Shown here: one piece after another, positions 6,659-15,284 of the stretch
Position numbering within the stretch: the stretch's first letter is position 1
Layout: each line of letters starts with the position of its first letter
Position numbers and translations under genes: made by a program
Assembly: GCF_900100655.1 (NCBI RefSeq)
Contig: NZ_FNCE01000003.1
Location: forward strand, 1 to 64,000
Reading direction: 5' to 3'
Length of the DNA stretch: 64,000 bases
Origin: Limimonas halophila
GTDB taxonomy: Bacteria > Pseudomonadota > Alphaproteobacteria > Kiloniellales > Rhodovibrionaceae
Notes under the pieces: model-generated
The model's input: the letters and a program-made list of their open reading frames with translations, nothing else
What the model was told of the DNA's origin: nothing
Databases searched by the model: none

Positions 6659-7591
6659 TCACGCCGGGAAGGCGTCGGCCAGCGCGTGCCCCAGTCCGAT
6701 CAGGGTTTCGCGGTTCTCCGCATGCGCGGCCCAGGCGGCGGGCAGCGCGCTCAGCCCGATGTGCGCGCCGCAGGCCGCGCCCGCCATGGCCGCCAGGGTG
6801 TCGCGGTCGCCGCCGTTGAGCATTGCGCAGTCCAGCACCGCCTCGAAGTCCGCCGGCGCGCGCAGGAAGGCGTAGATCGCGAAGGGCACGGACTCGTGCG
6901 CCGCCACCGAGCGACCGATGGCGTGGGCCACGCGCTCCGGCGGCGTGCCGTCCGACAGCGCCGCCGCCACGATCCCCATCTTCTTCTGCATCTCCCCAGT
7001 CTGCGCCGCGCGAACCAGGTCGCGGGAGACGCGTTCGCCGTCCAGCGTGTTGCCGGCCAGGGCGTGCGTCACCGCCAGCCCCACGGTGCGCGCCTGGAGC
7101 ACCGCGGCGTCCTGGCCGATGTCGTGCGCGTGCGTGATCGACGCACTGGCGCGCGCCGCATGGTCCAACGCCGCGCCCGTCCGATAGGCCACGCCCACGG
7201 GCGCCACGCGCATGGCCGCCCCGTTGCCCAGCGACCCCTGGCCGCCGTGCAGCAGGGCCGCGATCTCGTGGCAGGGCTTGCCGCGGTGCTGGGCGGTGCG
7301 GAAGATCTTCGGCGGGCCGGGGCCGTAGCCGCGCCACGGCTCCGCCTCGAAGGCGGCGGCGAAGCGTTCGCCCAGCCGTTCGCGGTCCACGCCGCCGTCC
7401 TCGGCCAGCGCGCGGGCCAGTTCCACCGCCATCGCGGTGTCGTCGGTGTAGACCAGCTCGTGCGACCCGGCGACCACGCGCAGCAGCGCCTCGCGCTCGG
7501 GGTGGACGAAGGCCAGCTCGCCGATGGCGTCGCCCAGGGCGCAGCCGACCAGCGCCCCGGCGGCCAGATCGCGCAGCGTCTCCCCGGTCAT
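6659..7591 (-). CDS. ADP-ribosylglycohydrolase family protein
   Basis: 310 residues from the ATG at 7591; a longer in-frame extension lacks family similarity. The N-terminal LRDLAAGALVGCALGDAIGE and the metal-binding TDDTAMA motif (T49-D50-D51-T52) are diagnostic, with GNGAAMRVAPVG in the middle and the late GGDRDTLAAMAGA carrying the second metal-binding aspartates. The family removes ADP-ribose from proteins or small molecules using two magnesium ions. No partner ADP-ribosyltransferase such as DraT is nearby, so a DraG role in nitrogenase control cannot be claimed. It is divergent from the spermidine synthase gene. Confidence 0.88.
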   Translation of the reverse strand: MTGETLRDLAAGALVGCALGDAIGELAFVHPEREALLRVVAGSHELVYTDDTAMAVELARALAEDGGVDRERLGERFAAAFEAEPWRGYGPGPPKIFRTAQHRGKPCHEIAALLHGGQGSLGNGAAMRVAPVGVAYRTGAALDHAARASASITHAHDIGQDAAVLQARTVGLAVTHALAGNTLDGERVSRDLVRAAQTGEMQKKMGIVAAALSDGTPPERVAHAIGRSVAAHESVPFAIYAFLRAPADFEAVLDCAMLNGGDRDTLAAMAGAACGAHIGLSALPAAWAAHAENRETLIGLGHALADAFPA

Positions 7592-7749
7592 GGCGTTTCC
7601 CTGTGCCTGATCCACGCCGAGGATGCCCTGGCCGCGCGAGCCCCCGCAAGGGCGCTTGACCGCCTTTGGACCGGCGGCTACCCCCGCCGCACCGGTGCGC
7701 AGCAGGACGCCCACAGCGCGTGAGCGCGTAACCGCAATAGGGGGCCGCC

Positions 7750-8607
7750 ATGATCACCTTCACCGAACACCTGCACGACGGCTACGATCAGGTGCTGCAC
7801 CTGACCGGCCCGAGCCTCGTGGACGAGCACACCGGCTTCCAGCACGTCCAGATCTTCGACACGGGCGTGGCGGGCCGGGTCATGGCGCTCGACGGCTGCG
7901 TCCAGATCACCGAGCGCGACGAGTCCGCCTACTCCGAGATGCTCACCCACTTGCCCATGCTGGAGCACGGCGACGTCCGCCGCGTGCTCATCGTGGGCGG
8001 CGGCGACGGGGCCGTGGCGGAGGAGGTGCTCAAGCACCCCGGCGTCGAACGCATCGACCTCGTCGACATCGACGCGCGCGTGATCGAGCTGGCGCGCCAG
8101 CACCTCACCAGCATCCACCGCGGCGCATTGGACGATCCGCGCGTCCACATCCACTGCGAAGACGCCTTCGCCTTCCTGGAGCGCGCCGAGGCAGGGGCCT
8201 ACGACCTCGCGGTGACGGACCGGCCCGATCCCACGGAAGTGGCGGAGGGGCTGTACGCCCCGGCCTTCTATCAGCGCCTTCAGCGCGCCCTGGCGGATCG
8301 GGGCGTGGTCACGCTGCAAACCGGCTGCCCTTTCTTCCAGCCCGACGAGCTGACGCGCGACAGCGGCAACCTCGCCGCCACCTTCGCCAACGCGGGCGCG
8401 TTCTGGACGGTGGTGCCCACCTACACCGGCGGCTTCATGGCGCTCACCTGGGGCGCGAACGGCCTGCCGCTGGGCACCACGGACGTCGAGACGCTGCGCC
8501 GGCGCTTCGAGGGGCTCGATCTGGGCACGCGCCACCACACGCCCGAGATGCACCGCGCGGCCTTCGCCCTGCCGCCCTGGATCGCGGAGCTGGTGCACAC
8601 GGCCTGA
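7750..8607 (+). CDS. speE: Polyamine aminopropyltransferase (spermidine synthase)
   Basis: 285 residues. It has the N-terminal beta domain, the substrate motif GCVQITERDESAYSEMLTHLP, the SAM-type nucleotide loop VLIVGGGDGAVAEEVLKH, an acidic VDIDARVIELAR, and the catalytic-loop segment VTDRPDPTEVAEGLY. Most SpeE proteins read TDSSDPIGPA there; the aspartates are kept but the polar pair is replaced. It transfers aminopropyl from decarboxylated SAM to putrescine in the cytoplasm. No speD is adjacent. The gene ends 3 bp from the converging transporter stop. The altered loop could affect polyamine choice. Confidence 0.9.
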   Translation: MITFTEHLHDGYDQVLHLTGPSLVDEHTGFQHVQIFDTGVAGRVMALDGCVQITERDESAYSEMLTHLPMLEHGDVRRVLIVGGGDGAVAEEVLKHPGVERIDLVDIDARVIELARQHLTSIHRGALDDPRVHIHCEDAFAFLERAEAGAYDLAVTDRPDPTEVAEGLYAPAFYQRLQRALADRGVVTLQTGCPFFQPDELTRDSGNLAATFANAGAFWTVVPTYTGGFMALTWGANGLPLGTTDVETLRRRFEGLDLGTRHHTPEMHRAAFALPPWIAELVHTA

Positions 8608-8610
8608 GCG

Positions 8611-9210
8611 TCACCGGCTGGTCGAAGCTGCCGGCCGGAGACGGTGCACGCGGCCGAGCAGCACGCGGAAGGGGACCAGCATCGCCAGCGCCATGCCCGC
8701 CTTCACGCCGTAGTCGCCCACGGCCCAGGTGGGCCAGGGCAGGCCGGTGCCGGCGAAGGCCAGCGTGAAGAAGGCGGCGGTGTCGAGCGCCGAGGCCGTC
8801 AGCGAGGATGCCAGCGGCGGCACCCACCACACGCGCTTGCGCAGCAGGTGGAAGAGCTGAACGTCGGTCAATTGGCCCAGCAGGAAGGCCGCGCCCGATG
8901 CCGCCGCGATGCGCGGCGTGCTGGCGACCATCGACAGCACCACCGCCGCCGCGAAGCCGGCGTAGACCACGCGCCGCGCCCGGTCCGGCCCGAAGGCGCG
9001 ATTGGTCAGGTCCGTCACCAGGAAGGCGATGGGATAGCTCAGCGCGCCGTAGGTCAGCCACGCATTGATGGGGACCTGCACGGCCACGTTGGAGACGGTG
9101 ACCACGGCCACCATCGCCGTGAATGCGGCCCAGATGCCGCGCGGCCAGATGCCGCGCGGAAGGCCGCGCATCCCCGTTAGCAGGGGCCTCATGCTCAGCG
9201 GGTTCGTCAT
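8611..9210 (-). CDS. Queuosine precursor transporter (VUT/YhhQ family)
   Basis: 199 residues with about five or six membrane segments. Family landmarks are ISNVAVQVP-like VSNVAVQVPINAWLTYGALSYPIAFLVTDLTNRAFG, then GAAFLLGQLTDVQLF and LDTAAFFTLAFAG. YhhQ-family proteins import 7-deazaguanine precursors such as preQ0 for queuosine in tRNA. The start overlaps the stop of the SAM hydrolase gene as ATGA, so the pair is translationally coupled. It converges on speE. The family call is strong; the exact substrate is inferred. Confidence 0.85.
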   Translation of the reverse strand: MTNPLSMRPLLTGMRGLPRGIWPRGIWAAFTAMVAVVTVSNVAVQVPINAWLTYGALSYPIAFLVTDLTNRAFGPDRARRVVYAGFAAAVVLSMVASTPRIAAASGAAFLLGQLTDVQLFHLLRKRVWWVPPLASSLTASALDTAAFFTLAFAGTGLPWPTWAVGDYGVKAGMALAMLVPFRVLLGRVHRLRPAASTSR

Positions 9211-9941
9211 GGGGTGCTCGCGATCTCCACGGGGGTGCCGACGCCGATGCCCAGCGCGGTGTCGGCGCGGCCGGCGTTGACGGCGATCTCGACCAGCCCG
9301 TTGGCGTTCGTGTACCACAGTGGCGTGCCCTCGGGCACGTCCGAGAAGGTGCGCCCCCGCGCCGGCGCGTGGCCCGCGATCCGGACCCGGGCGCCGGGTG
9401 GCAGGGTGTTCGCGCGTACGCCCGTCATGCAGTTGCCGTAGGCGTCCACGTACACGATCTCCGCAAGGTCGTCGGGCCAGTCGGCGCCGACGAGCGTGGC
9501 CGGGTCCAGCGGCATGCCCAGAGGCCGTTCGCCGCGCGCCAGCCGGGCGGCCACGGGCGCGAAGATGTCGCGGCCGTGGAAGGTGGCCGAGGCGTCCGGC
9601 GCCGTCCAGGCGATCCGCCAGGCCGCGGCGCCCCCGGCGTGCCGCGCGGCCAGCGCGAACAGCCCGTTGTCCGGGCCGACGAACCAGCGCCCGCCCGCGT
9701 GCACCACGATCCCGGCGCGCTCGGAGCCCACGCCGGGGTCGACCACGCCGAGGATCACCGCGCCCTCGGGAAGGTCGGCGGCGTAGGCGCTCACCAGATA
9801 TGCGGCGGCGCGCGGGTTGAACGCGGGCGCGTCCGTGAAAAGATCGAGGATTGGCAGGTCCGGCGCATGCGCCATGGCCGCCGCTTTCATCTGCGCCAGA
9901 TAGGGTCCTTGGGAGCCGAAATCCGTGATCGTGACAAGCAT
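9207..9941 (-). CDS. SAM hydroxide adenosyltransferase (DUF62 family)
   Basis: 244 residues from the ATG at 9941. MLVTITDFGSQGPYLAQMKA is the family opening, followed by VILGVVDPGVGSERAGIVVHAGGRWFVGPDNGLF and a C-terminal beta domain with the late NANGLVEIAVN. The family includes chlorinases and fluorinases, but the common bacterial form hydrolyses S-adenosylmethionine to adenosine and methionine. Nothing here suggests halogenase use. It is coupled to the queuosine-precursor transporter, so the two may share regulation. It is divergent from gcrA across a 175-bp gap. Confidence 0.87.
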   Translation of the reverse strand: MLVTITDFGSQGPYLAQMKAAAMAHAPDLPILDLFTDAPAFNPRAAAYLVSAYAADLPEGAVILGVVDPGVGSERAGIVVHAGGRWFVGPDNGLFALAARHAGGAAAWRIAWTAPDASATFHGRDIFAPVAARLARGERPLGMPLDPATLVGADWPDDLAEIVYVDAYGNCMTGVRANTLPPGARVRIAGHAPARGRTFSDVPEGTPLWYTNANGLVEIAVNAGRADTALGIGVGTPVEIASTP

Positions 9942-10116
9942 CGCTGGCCCGGTGTGCGTGTGGTGTCGACATGGCGCGTCCGATCGCGAGAATCCCAGGA
10001 AGTCCCTGGACATGGCCGGGCATCCTGACTATCGTATCGGGTAGTCGCTTCCACCCAAGATGTAGCGTTTCATTCACCCCTTCGGTACCAGAAGTACGAA
10101 AAGGGCGTCGTTGAGC

Positions 10117-10674
10117 ATGAGTTGGACGGACGAGCGGATCGACGAACTCACCCGTCTCTGGCAGGCCGGCCACAGCGCTTCCGACATCGGCAAGCGCCTC
10201 GGCGTCTCCAAGAACGCCGTCGTGGGCAAGGCTCACCGCCTGAAGCTGCCCTCGCGGCCCTCGCCCATCAAGCAGGGCGAGAATGGCGAGGAAGTCCAGG
10301 CGAACGGGCACGCGGCCGCGCAGAACGGCCAGCAGGGCGGCACGCGTGGCGGGCAGGCCGCGGCCAACGGCAGCGGCCAGCAGCGCAAGCGCAGCGGCAA
10401 CGGCGCCCGCAAGGGGTCCGGGAGCGGCAACGGCAAGGAGCAATGGAAGGCCGCCGCCAACAAGGTGGTCAGCCAGCGCGCCCAGCTGGAGCAGCGCGGG
10501 CAGCGCACCGGCTGCCTCTGGCCCTTCGGCGACCCGAGCGAGCCCGACTTCCACTTCTGTGGCGCGCAGTCGCTCCCCGGCAAGCCGTATTGCCAGGAGC
10601 ACGCCCAGCGGGCCTACATCACCCGCTCGCGCGACCGCGACGGACAGGACGAGCGCGACGAGGAAGCGGCCTGA
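10117..10674 (+). CDS. gcrA: GcrA cell cycle regulator
   Basis: 185 residues from the ATG at 10117; a TTG two codons earlier is a weaker start. The N-terminus SWTDERIDELTRLWQAGHSA with KRLGVSKNAVVGKAHRL is the GcrA helix-turn-helix. A long low-complexity linker rich in Gly, Asn, Gln and Lys (about residues 55-125) separates it from the C-terminal sigma-70-binding part with GCLWPFGDP, FCGA and CQEHAQRAY. In Caulobacter GcrA works with sigma-70 at GANTC-methylated promoters. This is the clearest taxonomic marker for Alphaproteobacteria in the window. Confidence 0.95.
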   Translation: MSWTDERIDELTRLWQAGHSASDIGKRLGVSKNAVVGKAHRLKLPSRPSPIKQGENGEEVQANGHAAAQNGQQGGTRGGQAAANGSGQQRKRSGNGARKGSGSGNGKEQWKAAANKVVSQRAQLEQRGQRTGCLWPFGDPSEPDFHFCGAQSLPGKPYCQEHAQRAYITRSRDRDGQDERDEEAA

Positions 10675-10801
10675 TCGCGCCCCCGGCACGGGCCGGCCAC
10701 AAAGCCGCCATTCCGGGGCGTCAGCCTCGGTGGTTCGCGGGCGGGGTGGATGGCCGCCCGCGTGCCATCGCGTTCGTTTAGATGCGTCCCGGAGGCGGAG
10801 C

Positions 10802-11101
10802 ATGACCCTTTTCCACCGAACGCTGACAGTCGCTGTCCTGGCCGCGGCCCTGGCCGCGAGCGCCCCGGCGGCCGCCCAGGACGAGGAGCCCCAGGACCCC
10901 GGTGCCCAGGCGCGCGAGGGGGCGGAGCAAATCCTGGACGCGCTGCGCGGCCTGCTGCAGATGATGCCGCGCTACGGCATGCCGCAGGTGCAGGAGGACG
11001 GGGACATCGTCATCCCGCGCCTTGACGAGCCGGAGAACGGCGACGGCGAGGATGCGGCGCCGGACGACCCGGACGCCGGCGTGACCGAAACCCGGATCTA
11101 A
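10802..11101 (+). CDS. Small periplasmic acidic protein
   Basis: 99 residues, no named family. Residues 1-25 are a classical Sec signal peptide (FHRTLTVAVLAAALAASAPAAAQ, cut after AAA or AQ). The mature part has one short amphipathic helix (AEQILDALRGLLQMM) then PRYGMPQVQEDGDIVIPRL and a very acidic tail. Similar short secreted proteins with a PxYxxPxxxxNGDIVIPR-like stretch occur beside amidase genes in other alphaproteobacteria, as far as I recall. It ends 6 bp before the amidase start, so the two probably form an operon. Function unknown. Confidence 0.7.
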   Translation: MTLFHRTLTVAVLAAALAASAPAAAQDEEPQDPGAQAREGAEQILDALRGLLQMMPRYGMPQVQEDGDIVIPRLDEPENGDGEDAAPDDPDAGVTETRI

Positions 11102-11107
11102 CTGACC

Positions 11108-12310
11108 ATGCGCGATCCGCTCGGCGCCTTCGTGCCCGGCGGCCGGGTCGAGCCCCGCGACCGCGACAGCGGCCCGCTCGCCGGGCTGTCCTTCGCTGTG
11201 AAGGACCTCTTCGACGTCGCCGGCCACAGGGCCGGTTGCGGCAATCCCACCTGGAAGGCCACGCATCCGCCCGCCGAGACCGACGCGCCGGCGGTCCGCG
11301 CCTGCCTGGACGCGGGCGCGGCGCTGGTCGGCCGGACGGTGATGGACGAGCTCGCGTACAGCGTGCGCGGCGCCAACCCGCACGATGGCGCGCCCACCAA
11401 CCCCGAGGCGCCCGGCCGCACGGCCGGCGGCTCCTCCAGCGGCGCGGCGGCAGCGGTGGCCGGTGGGCTCGCCGACTTCGCCCTGGGCACGGACACGGGC
11501 GGCTCCGTGCGCGTGCCCGCCAGCTATTGCGGCCTGCACGGCCTGCGCCCCACCCACGGTGCCATCAGCCTCGACGGCGTCATGCCACTGGCGCCGCGCT
11601 TCGACACCGTGGGGCTGCTCGCCCGCGACGGCGAGGTGCTGCGCGCCGCCGGGGACGTGTTGCTGGGGCTGGACGGCGCCGGCCCGACGCCGCTGGGCAT
11701 TTGCCTCGCCACGGATGCGTTCGCGCTCGCGTCCGAACCCGCGCGCACCGCGCTCACGCCCGCCATTGCCGACCTCGTGCGGCGCTACGGCGACGGTGGC
11801 ACGGTGACGCTGCCCGAGGACGGGGAGCTGCACGCCTGGACCGAGGTCTTCCGCACGCTTCAGGGGCGCGAGGCCCACCGCGCCTTCGCCCGCTGGGTAG
11901 CCGATGCGCAGCCCGCGTTCGGCCCGGAGATGGCGGCGCGCTGGGCCTTCGTCAGCCAGCTGAGCGACGAGGCCGTGGCCGAGGCGGACGCGGCGCTGCC
12001 ACACATCCGCGAGCGTATGGCGGCCCTGACCTCGGGCAGCACGCTGATCGCCCTGCCGTGTGCGCCCGACGCCGCGCCGCTGCTGGACGGCGACGACGCC
12101 GCCTGGGCCGACCACCGGGAAACCGTGCTTACGCTGAATTGCGCCGCCGCGTTGGCGGGGCTGCCCCAGCTCGCGCTGCCCGCGAGCCGCGTGCACGGGC
12201 TGCCCCTGGGGCTCGGCCTCATCGGTCCGCCGGGCAGCGAGCCAGTGCTGCTGCGCGTTGCCACGGACCTCGCGGGCGCGGACAGCGATCCGGGCGCGCG
12301 CTTCGACTGA
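11108..12310 (+). CDS. Amidase, amidase-signature family
   Basis: 400 residues. The catalytic lysine lies in FAVKDLFDV (about residue 32). The signature region GRTAGGSSSGAAAAVAGG is followed by the nucleophile segment GTDTGGSVRVPASYCGLHGLRPTHG, completing the Ser-cisSer-Lys triad. It is somewhat short, with a reduced C-terminal lid, like the indoleacetamide hydrolase or AtzF-type members. It hydrolyses an amide to acid and ammonia in the cytoplasm; the substrate cannot be read from sequence. It is not GatA, since no gatB or gatC is near and the size differs. Confidence 0.88.
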   Translation: MRDPLGAFVPGGRVEPRDRDSGPLAGLSFAVKDLFDVAGHRAGCGNPTWKATHPPAETDAPAVRACLDAGAALVGRTVMDELAYSVRGANPHDGAPTNPEAPGRTAGGSSSGAAAAVAGGLADFALGTDTGGSVRVPASYCGLHGLRPTHGAISLDGVMPLAPRFDTVGLLARDGEVLRAAGDVLLGLDGAGPTPLGICLATDAFALASEPARTALTPAIADLVRRYGDGGTVTLPEDGELHAWTEVFRTLQGREAHRAFARWVADAQPAFGPEMAARWAFVSQLSDEAVAEADAALPHIRERMAALTSGSTLIALPCAPDAAPLLDGDDAAWADHRETVLTLNCAAALAGLPQLALPASRVHGLPLGLGLIGPPGSEPVLLRVATDLAGADSDPGARFD

Positions 12311-12322
12311 TCGCCTCGCCGG

Positions 12323-13264
12323 TCACGTGCCGGGCAGGTCCTGGTCCGCCAGGTGGCGCAGCCCCCGCGGGGCGCGCGCGGGGTCCAGGCCGTCCGGGTC
12401 GATGCCCCAGGCGCGCCGGGGATCGATGCCGTAGTTGTCCCGAAGCCGCCCGAGGTCCGGGCCCAGGATGTTCAGCACGGTGGCCTCCTCCTCGGCCGTG
12501 AGCTGGAAGCGCCCCGGGACCTCGTGCCCCAATCGCCGGCGCAGGCGCTTGCGGAAGGCGCTGCTGGTGACGCGGGCGGCCAGGGCGCGCGCGGCGGGAA
12601 CCCGTGCCAGCTGCGCCCACACGGGCGGCGGCTGCTTGCGGTCCGCCGCGCTGTTGTGGGTGGCGAACGCGGCGGGTTCGAAGCGGTCCAGGCCCAGGAA
12701 GTCGCACACGCGGTCCAGCGTGGCCTGGGGGGCGGCCTTCATGTCCTCGAACACGAGCGGCAGGACGTCGGCGGCGGGAAAGCGCGCGGTGAAGGCGTCC
12801 AGCTGGTAGGCGTAGCGCGAGGTCATGATGCCGCGCTCGGACACCCCGGCGTCCAGGGAGAAATCGCGCGTCGGCTCGATCATGTGGGCCAGTTCCGCGC
12901 CCACGCGCGCCGCGTGCCGCGCCTGCGATTCCAGCCGCCGCAGGGGATGGCGCATCAGGTAGATGAAGCGCACCCGCACCCCGGGCAGCGTGGCGATCCG
13001 TTCCGGCACAAGGGGAAGGAACGGCCGCTTGGTGTAGTCGGTGGACGCCTCCAGCGCGACGCGGTGCTGGTGCGGATCGGGATCCCACAGCGCCATGTAC
13101 CAGTCGACCCCGCGGTTCCAGACCGCGTCGTCGGCGAAGAAGGCCGGCTCCTTGATCGACGAGGGCGCGACCTGCGGATGCTGGGAGAGGTAGTGGTACA
13201 GGCTCGTCGTGCCGGCCTTCATGGCGCCGATGACGAGGCAGATCGTCCCGATGTTCTGCGGCAT
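12323..13264 (-). CDS. Sulfotransferase family protein
   Basis: 313 residues. The PAPS 5'-phosphosulfate loop is IGAMKAGTTSLYHYL near residue 12-26, with YIYLMRHP-like RFIYLMRHPLRRLESQARH for 3'-phosphate binding and a heparan-sulfotransferase-like KEPAFFADD. It would transfer sulfate from PAPS to a hydroxyl or amine. It is the last gene of a run led by the CDP-alcohol transferase, 126 bp after the Tam41-like gene, so a lipid or surface-sugar acceptor is plausible. No PAPS synthesis genes are nearby. It converges with the amidase. Confidence 0.85.
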   Translation of the reverse strand: MPQNIGTICLVIGAMKAGTTSLYHYLSQHPQVAPSSIKEPAFFADDAVWNRGVDWYMALWDPDPHQHRVALEASTDYTKRPFLPLVPERIATLPGVRVRFIYLMRHPLRRLESQARHAARVGAELAHMIEPTRDFSLDAGVSERGIMTSRYAYQLDAFTARFPAADVLPLVFEDMKAAPQATLDRVCDFLGLDRFEPAAFATHNSAADRKQPPPVWAQLARVPAARALAARVTSSAFRKRLRRRLGHEVPGRFQLTAEEEATVLNILGPDLGRLRDNYGIDPRRAWGIDPDGLDPARAPRGLRHLADQDLPGT

Positions 13265-13390
13265 GAAGGGGCCTGTTCCGTCGGTCGACGCACCGCAGCA
13301 TGCGGCCTTCCGCGCGGCCGCGCCATCACTCGCGCAGATCAGAGATCCCGTGCTTTTGGAGGTTCCTCGCCCTGCAAACGATCCTTTGGC

Positions 13391-14335
13391 TTACCGGAAG
13401 CCACCGCGGCGGTAGAGCTTCCACAGCAGCGGCCAGCCGCCCAGCAGCGGGTGGCGGCGCTGGAACTCACTGGGCTGGACGCGCACGCCGCTGTGCCGTT
13501 CCACCTTCCACAACACGTAATCCACCCCGCCGCGGAAGGTTACGGTGGCCTTGATCAGGCGCAGGAGCGCGATGGTCTTGCCAAGCGGGCGTGCCAGCCG
13601 TGCCGCCAGCCGCGCCGCGCGGCGCTGGCCGCGGGTGACGGTGATGCGCAGGCGCGCGCCGTTCTGTACGGGTTGGGCGAGGCTGGTGGCGCTGGCGGCC
13701 AGGCGGGTGCGCTCGGCCAGCCGCTCGGAGGCCGCCGCGATCACGGCATCCACGCGCTCCGGCGGTTCGCTGCGCAGTTCGCGGGCGAAGGTTTCCTGCA
13801 GCCCGCGCTTCCACACGGCCGTGGGGTAAACCGTGCCGTCGAGCAGCGGAAAGGCCATGCGGTGGAAGGTTTCCACCGCGTCCACCAACGCGCGCAGCAC
13901 GCGTTCGCGCGCCGACTCGTCGCGCGCGTGAATCAGGCGGCAGGGCTGGGCGAAGCGTGCCCAGATGTGCGGCGTCGCCCCGGCACCGCCGGCCGCGGCC
14001 ACGAACTGGTCGGTGCGCATGACCGCCACCTTGGCGTGCAGCGTGCGCCCGCCGACCTGGGCTTCCAGATAGTGCACGTTGGGCGCCAGCGCCGCGCCCA
14101 GGGCCGCGGATACCCCGCGCCCGTACCAGGCCGTGTAGCTGTCCACGAGCACGTAGAAATCGAGCAGCGTGGTCGACGGATCGGCCGCGCGCAGCCCCGA
14201 GCCGTAGTACAGCACGGCGGCGACGGCCGGATGGCCGGCCCGCACGGTCTCGGCGAGCGCCCGCACGTCGTCGTTGACGGGGTCGTCGGCATCGCGCGTT
14301 ACGGCCGCGCGCAGGGCGTTGCGAGCCTCGGGCAT
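13391..14335 (-). CDS. Tam41/Mmp37-like phosphatidate cytidylyltransferase homologue
   Basis: 314 residues with a strong AAGGAGG site before the ATG. VLYYGSGL (YGSG at 44-47), LLDFYVLVD (D59), NVHYLE (H88-Y89) and LHAKVAVMRTDQF (K102) follow the order of the Tam41 nucleotidyltransferase core; a later helical part contains RFAQPCRLIHA and the VYPTAVWKRGL stretch. Tam41 makes CDP-diacylglycerol from phosphatidate and CTP in mitochondria, and bacterial homologues exist. It begins 10 bp after the kinase gene, whose product would be its substrate. I rate the fold likely and the exact substrate (phosphatidate or ceramide phosphate) open. Confidence 0.65.
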   Translation of the reverse strand: MPEARNALRAAVTRDADDPVNDDVRALAETVRAGHPAVAAVLYYGSGLRAADPSTTLLDFYVLVDSYTAWYGRGVSAALGAALAPNVHYLEAQVGGRTLHAKVAVMRTDQFVAAAGGAGATPHIWARFAQPCRLIHARDESARERVLRALVDAVETFHRMAFPLLDGTVYPTAVWKRGLQETFARELRSEPPERVDAVIAAASERLAERTRLAASATSLAQPVQNGARLRITVTRGQRRAARLAARLARPLGKTIALLRLIKATVTFRGGVDYVLWKVERHSGVRVQPSEFQRRHPLLGGWPLLWKLYRRGGFR

Positions 14336-14345
14336 GCCGCCTCCT

Positions 14346-15284
14346 TCACGCCACGCGGAAGCGCACGGGGGCGCCCGGTGTGAGCGTCAGGCACGTGGTG
14401 GGATCGCCGGGATACAACTCGCCGTCGAGTGTGCAGTCGGTTGAGGTGCACAACCGCAGGCGCCGGGGGCGCGCCCGCCAGACGCCGCGGCCGGGCCGGT
14501 CGCGGCCGTGGCCGTAGAGAAAGGCGGGCAGGCGCAGCCGGCCCGTAAGGGGCCAGCTCACGACCGCGACGCCCAGACCGCCGTCCGGGGGCGCGGGCCG
14601 CACCCCCATGAGCAGCCGGGCGAGCGTCGTGGCATAGATGACGACGACGCGGTCCATTTGCCAGGGACCGTCGTCCAGGGCATAGGACACGACATCCGGG
14701 CGCAGCACGGGGTCGTCGTCGATGCGGCCGGCGAGCAGGCGCAGCAGGGACACGCTCAGCGTGATGCCGTCGCTCAGCGGGCCGGGCAAGCCGCGGCTGT
14801 GCAGCTCGCCGGTCGACTGGCGGATGGCGCGCGGTATGGCGGCGGCGCCGAAGAAGAAGCCGTACTGCGTCGGCCCCCCGTCACGCTGCAGCGCGATGGG
14901 GCTGCGGACATTCACCCTCAGCGTGCGCCCCGCCGACCGGGCCGCAAGGACGCGCCGGAGCGCGCGGTGCGCCGGGCCGGCCAGGCCGACATCGGCGTGG
15001 ATCATATTCGTGGTGCCGCCGCGCAGCAGCACGATGTCCGGCTCGTTGGCGAAGGGAGCCTCGGTGCGCAGGCAGGTGAGCACCGCGTCGAGTGTGCCGT
15101 CGCCGCCGTCGATCGCCAGGGTGTCGACACCCTGCTGCGCGAACGCGCACAGGACAGCCGGAACCTCCCCAGCGGCGTGCGTTTCCGCCCAGAGCGCACC
15201 GGCGCCCTCGGCCACGGCGCGGACGCGGGCGTGCGCATCCGGGCGGCCGCTGTTGGCGTTGGCGAGAACCGCGAGCGTGCTCAC
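14346..15284 (-). CDS. Diacylglycerol kinase / LCB5-like lipid kinase
   Basis: 312 residues from a GTG at 15284. The nucleotide loop LANANSGRPDAHARV at the N-terminus and IDGGDGTLDAVL (GGDGT at 60-64) mark the DAGK catalytic domain shared by bacterial DgkB, YegS and sphingosine or ceramide kinases. RGGTTNMIHADVG is the following conserved motif. The C-terminal beta sandwich ends with the usual DGE step (LDGELYPGD). The start overlaps the stop of the CDP-alcohol transferase (GTGA). In Caulobacter an LCB5-like member is a ceramide kinase, so a sphingolipid substrate is possible here. Confidence 0.82.
   Translation of the reverse strand: MSTLAVLANANSGRPDAHARVRAVAEGAGALWAETHAAGEVPAVLCAFAQQGVDTLAIDGGDGTLDAVLTCLRTEAPFANEPDIVLLRGGTTNMIHADVGLAGPAHRALRRVLAARSAGRTLRVNVRSPIALQRDGGPTQYGFFFGAAAIPRAIRQSTGELHSRGLPGPLSDGITLSVSLLRLLAGRIDDDPVLRPDVVSYALDDGPWQMDRVVVIYATTLARLLMGVRPAPPDGGLGVAVVSWPLTGRLRLPAFLYGHGRDRPGRGVWRARPRRLRLCTSTDCTLDGELYPGDPTTCLTLTPGAPVRFRVA

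Noticed and set aside
9207-9941. DUF62 protein as a halogenase
   Set aside because: No secondary-metabolite genes nearby and the motifs match the common SAM-hydrolysing form; a halogenase claim has no support.
11108-12310. Amidase gene as gatA of the tRNA amidotransferase
   Set aside because: It is only 400 residues long, gatC and gatB are absent, and the C-terminal region does not resemble GatA.
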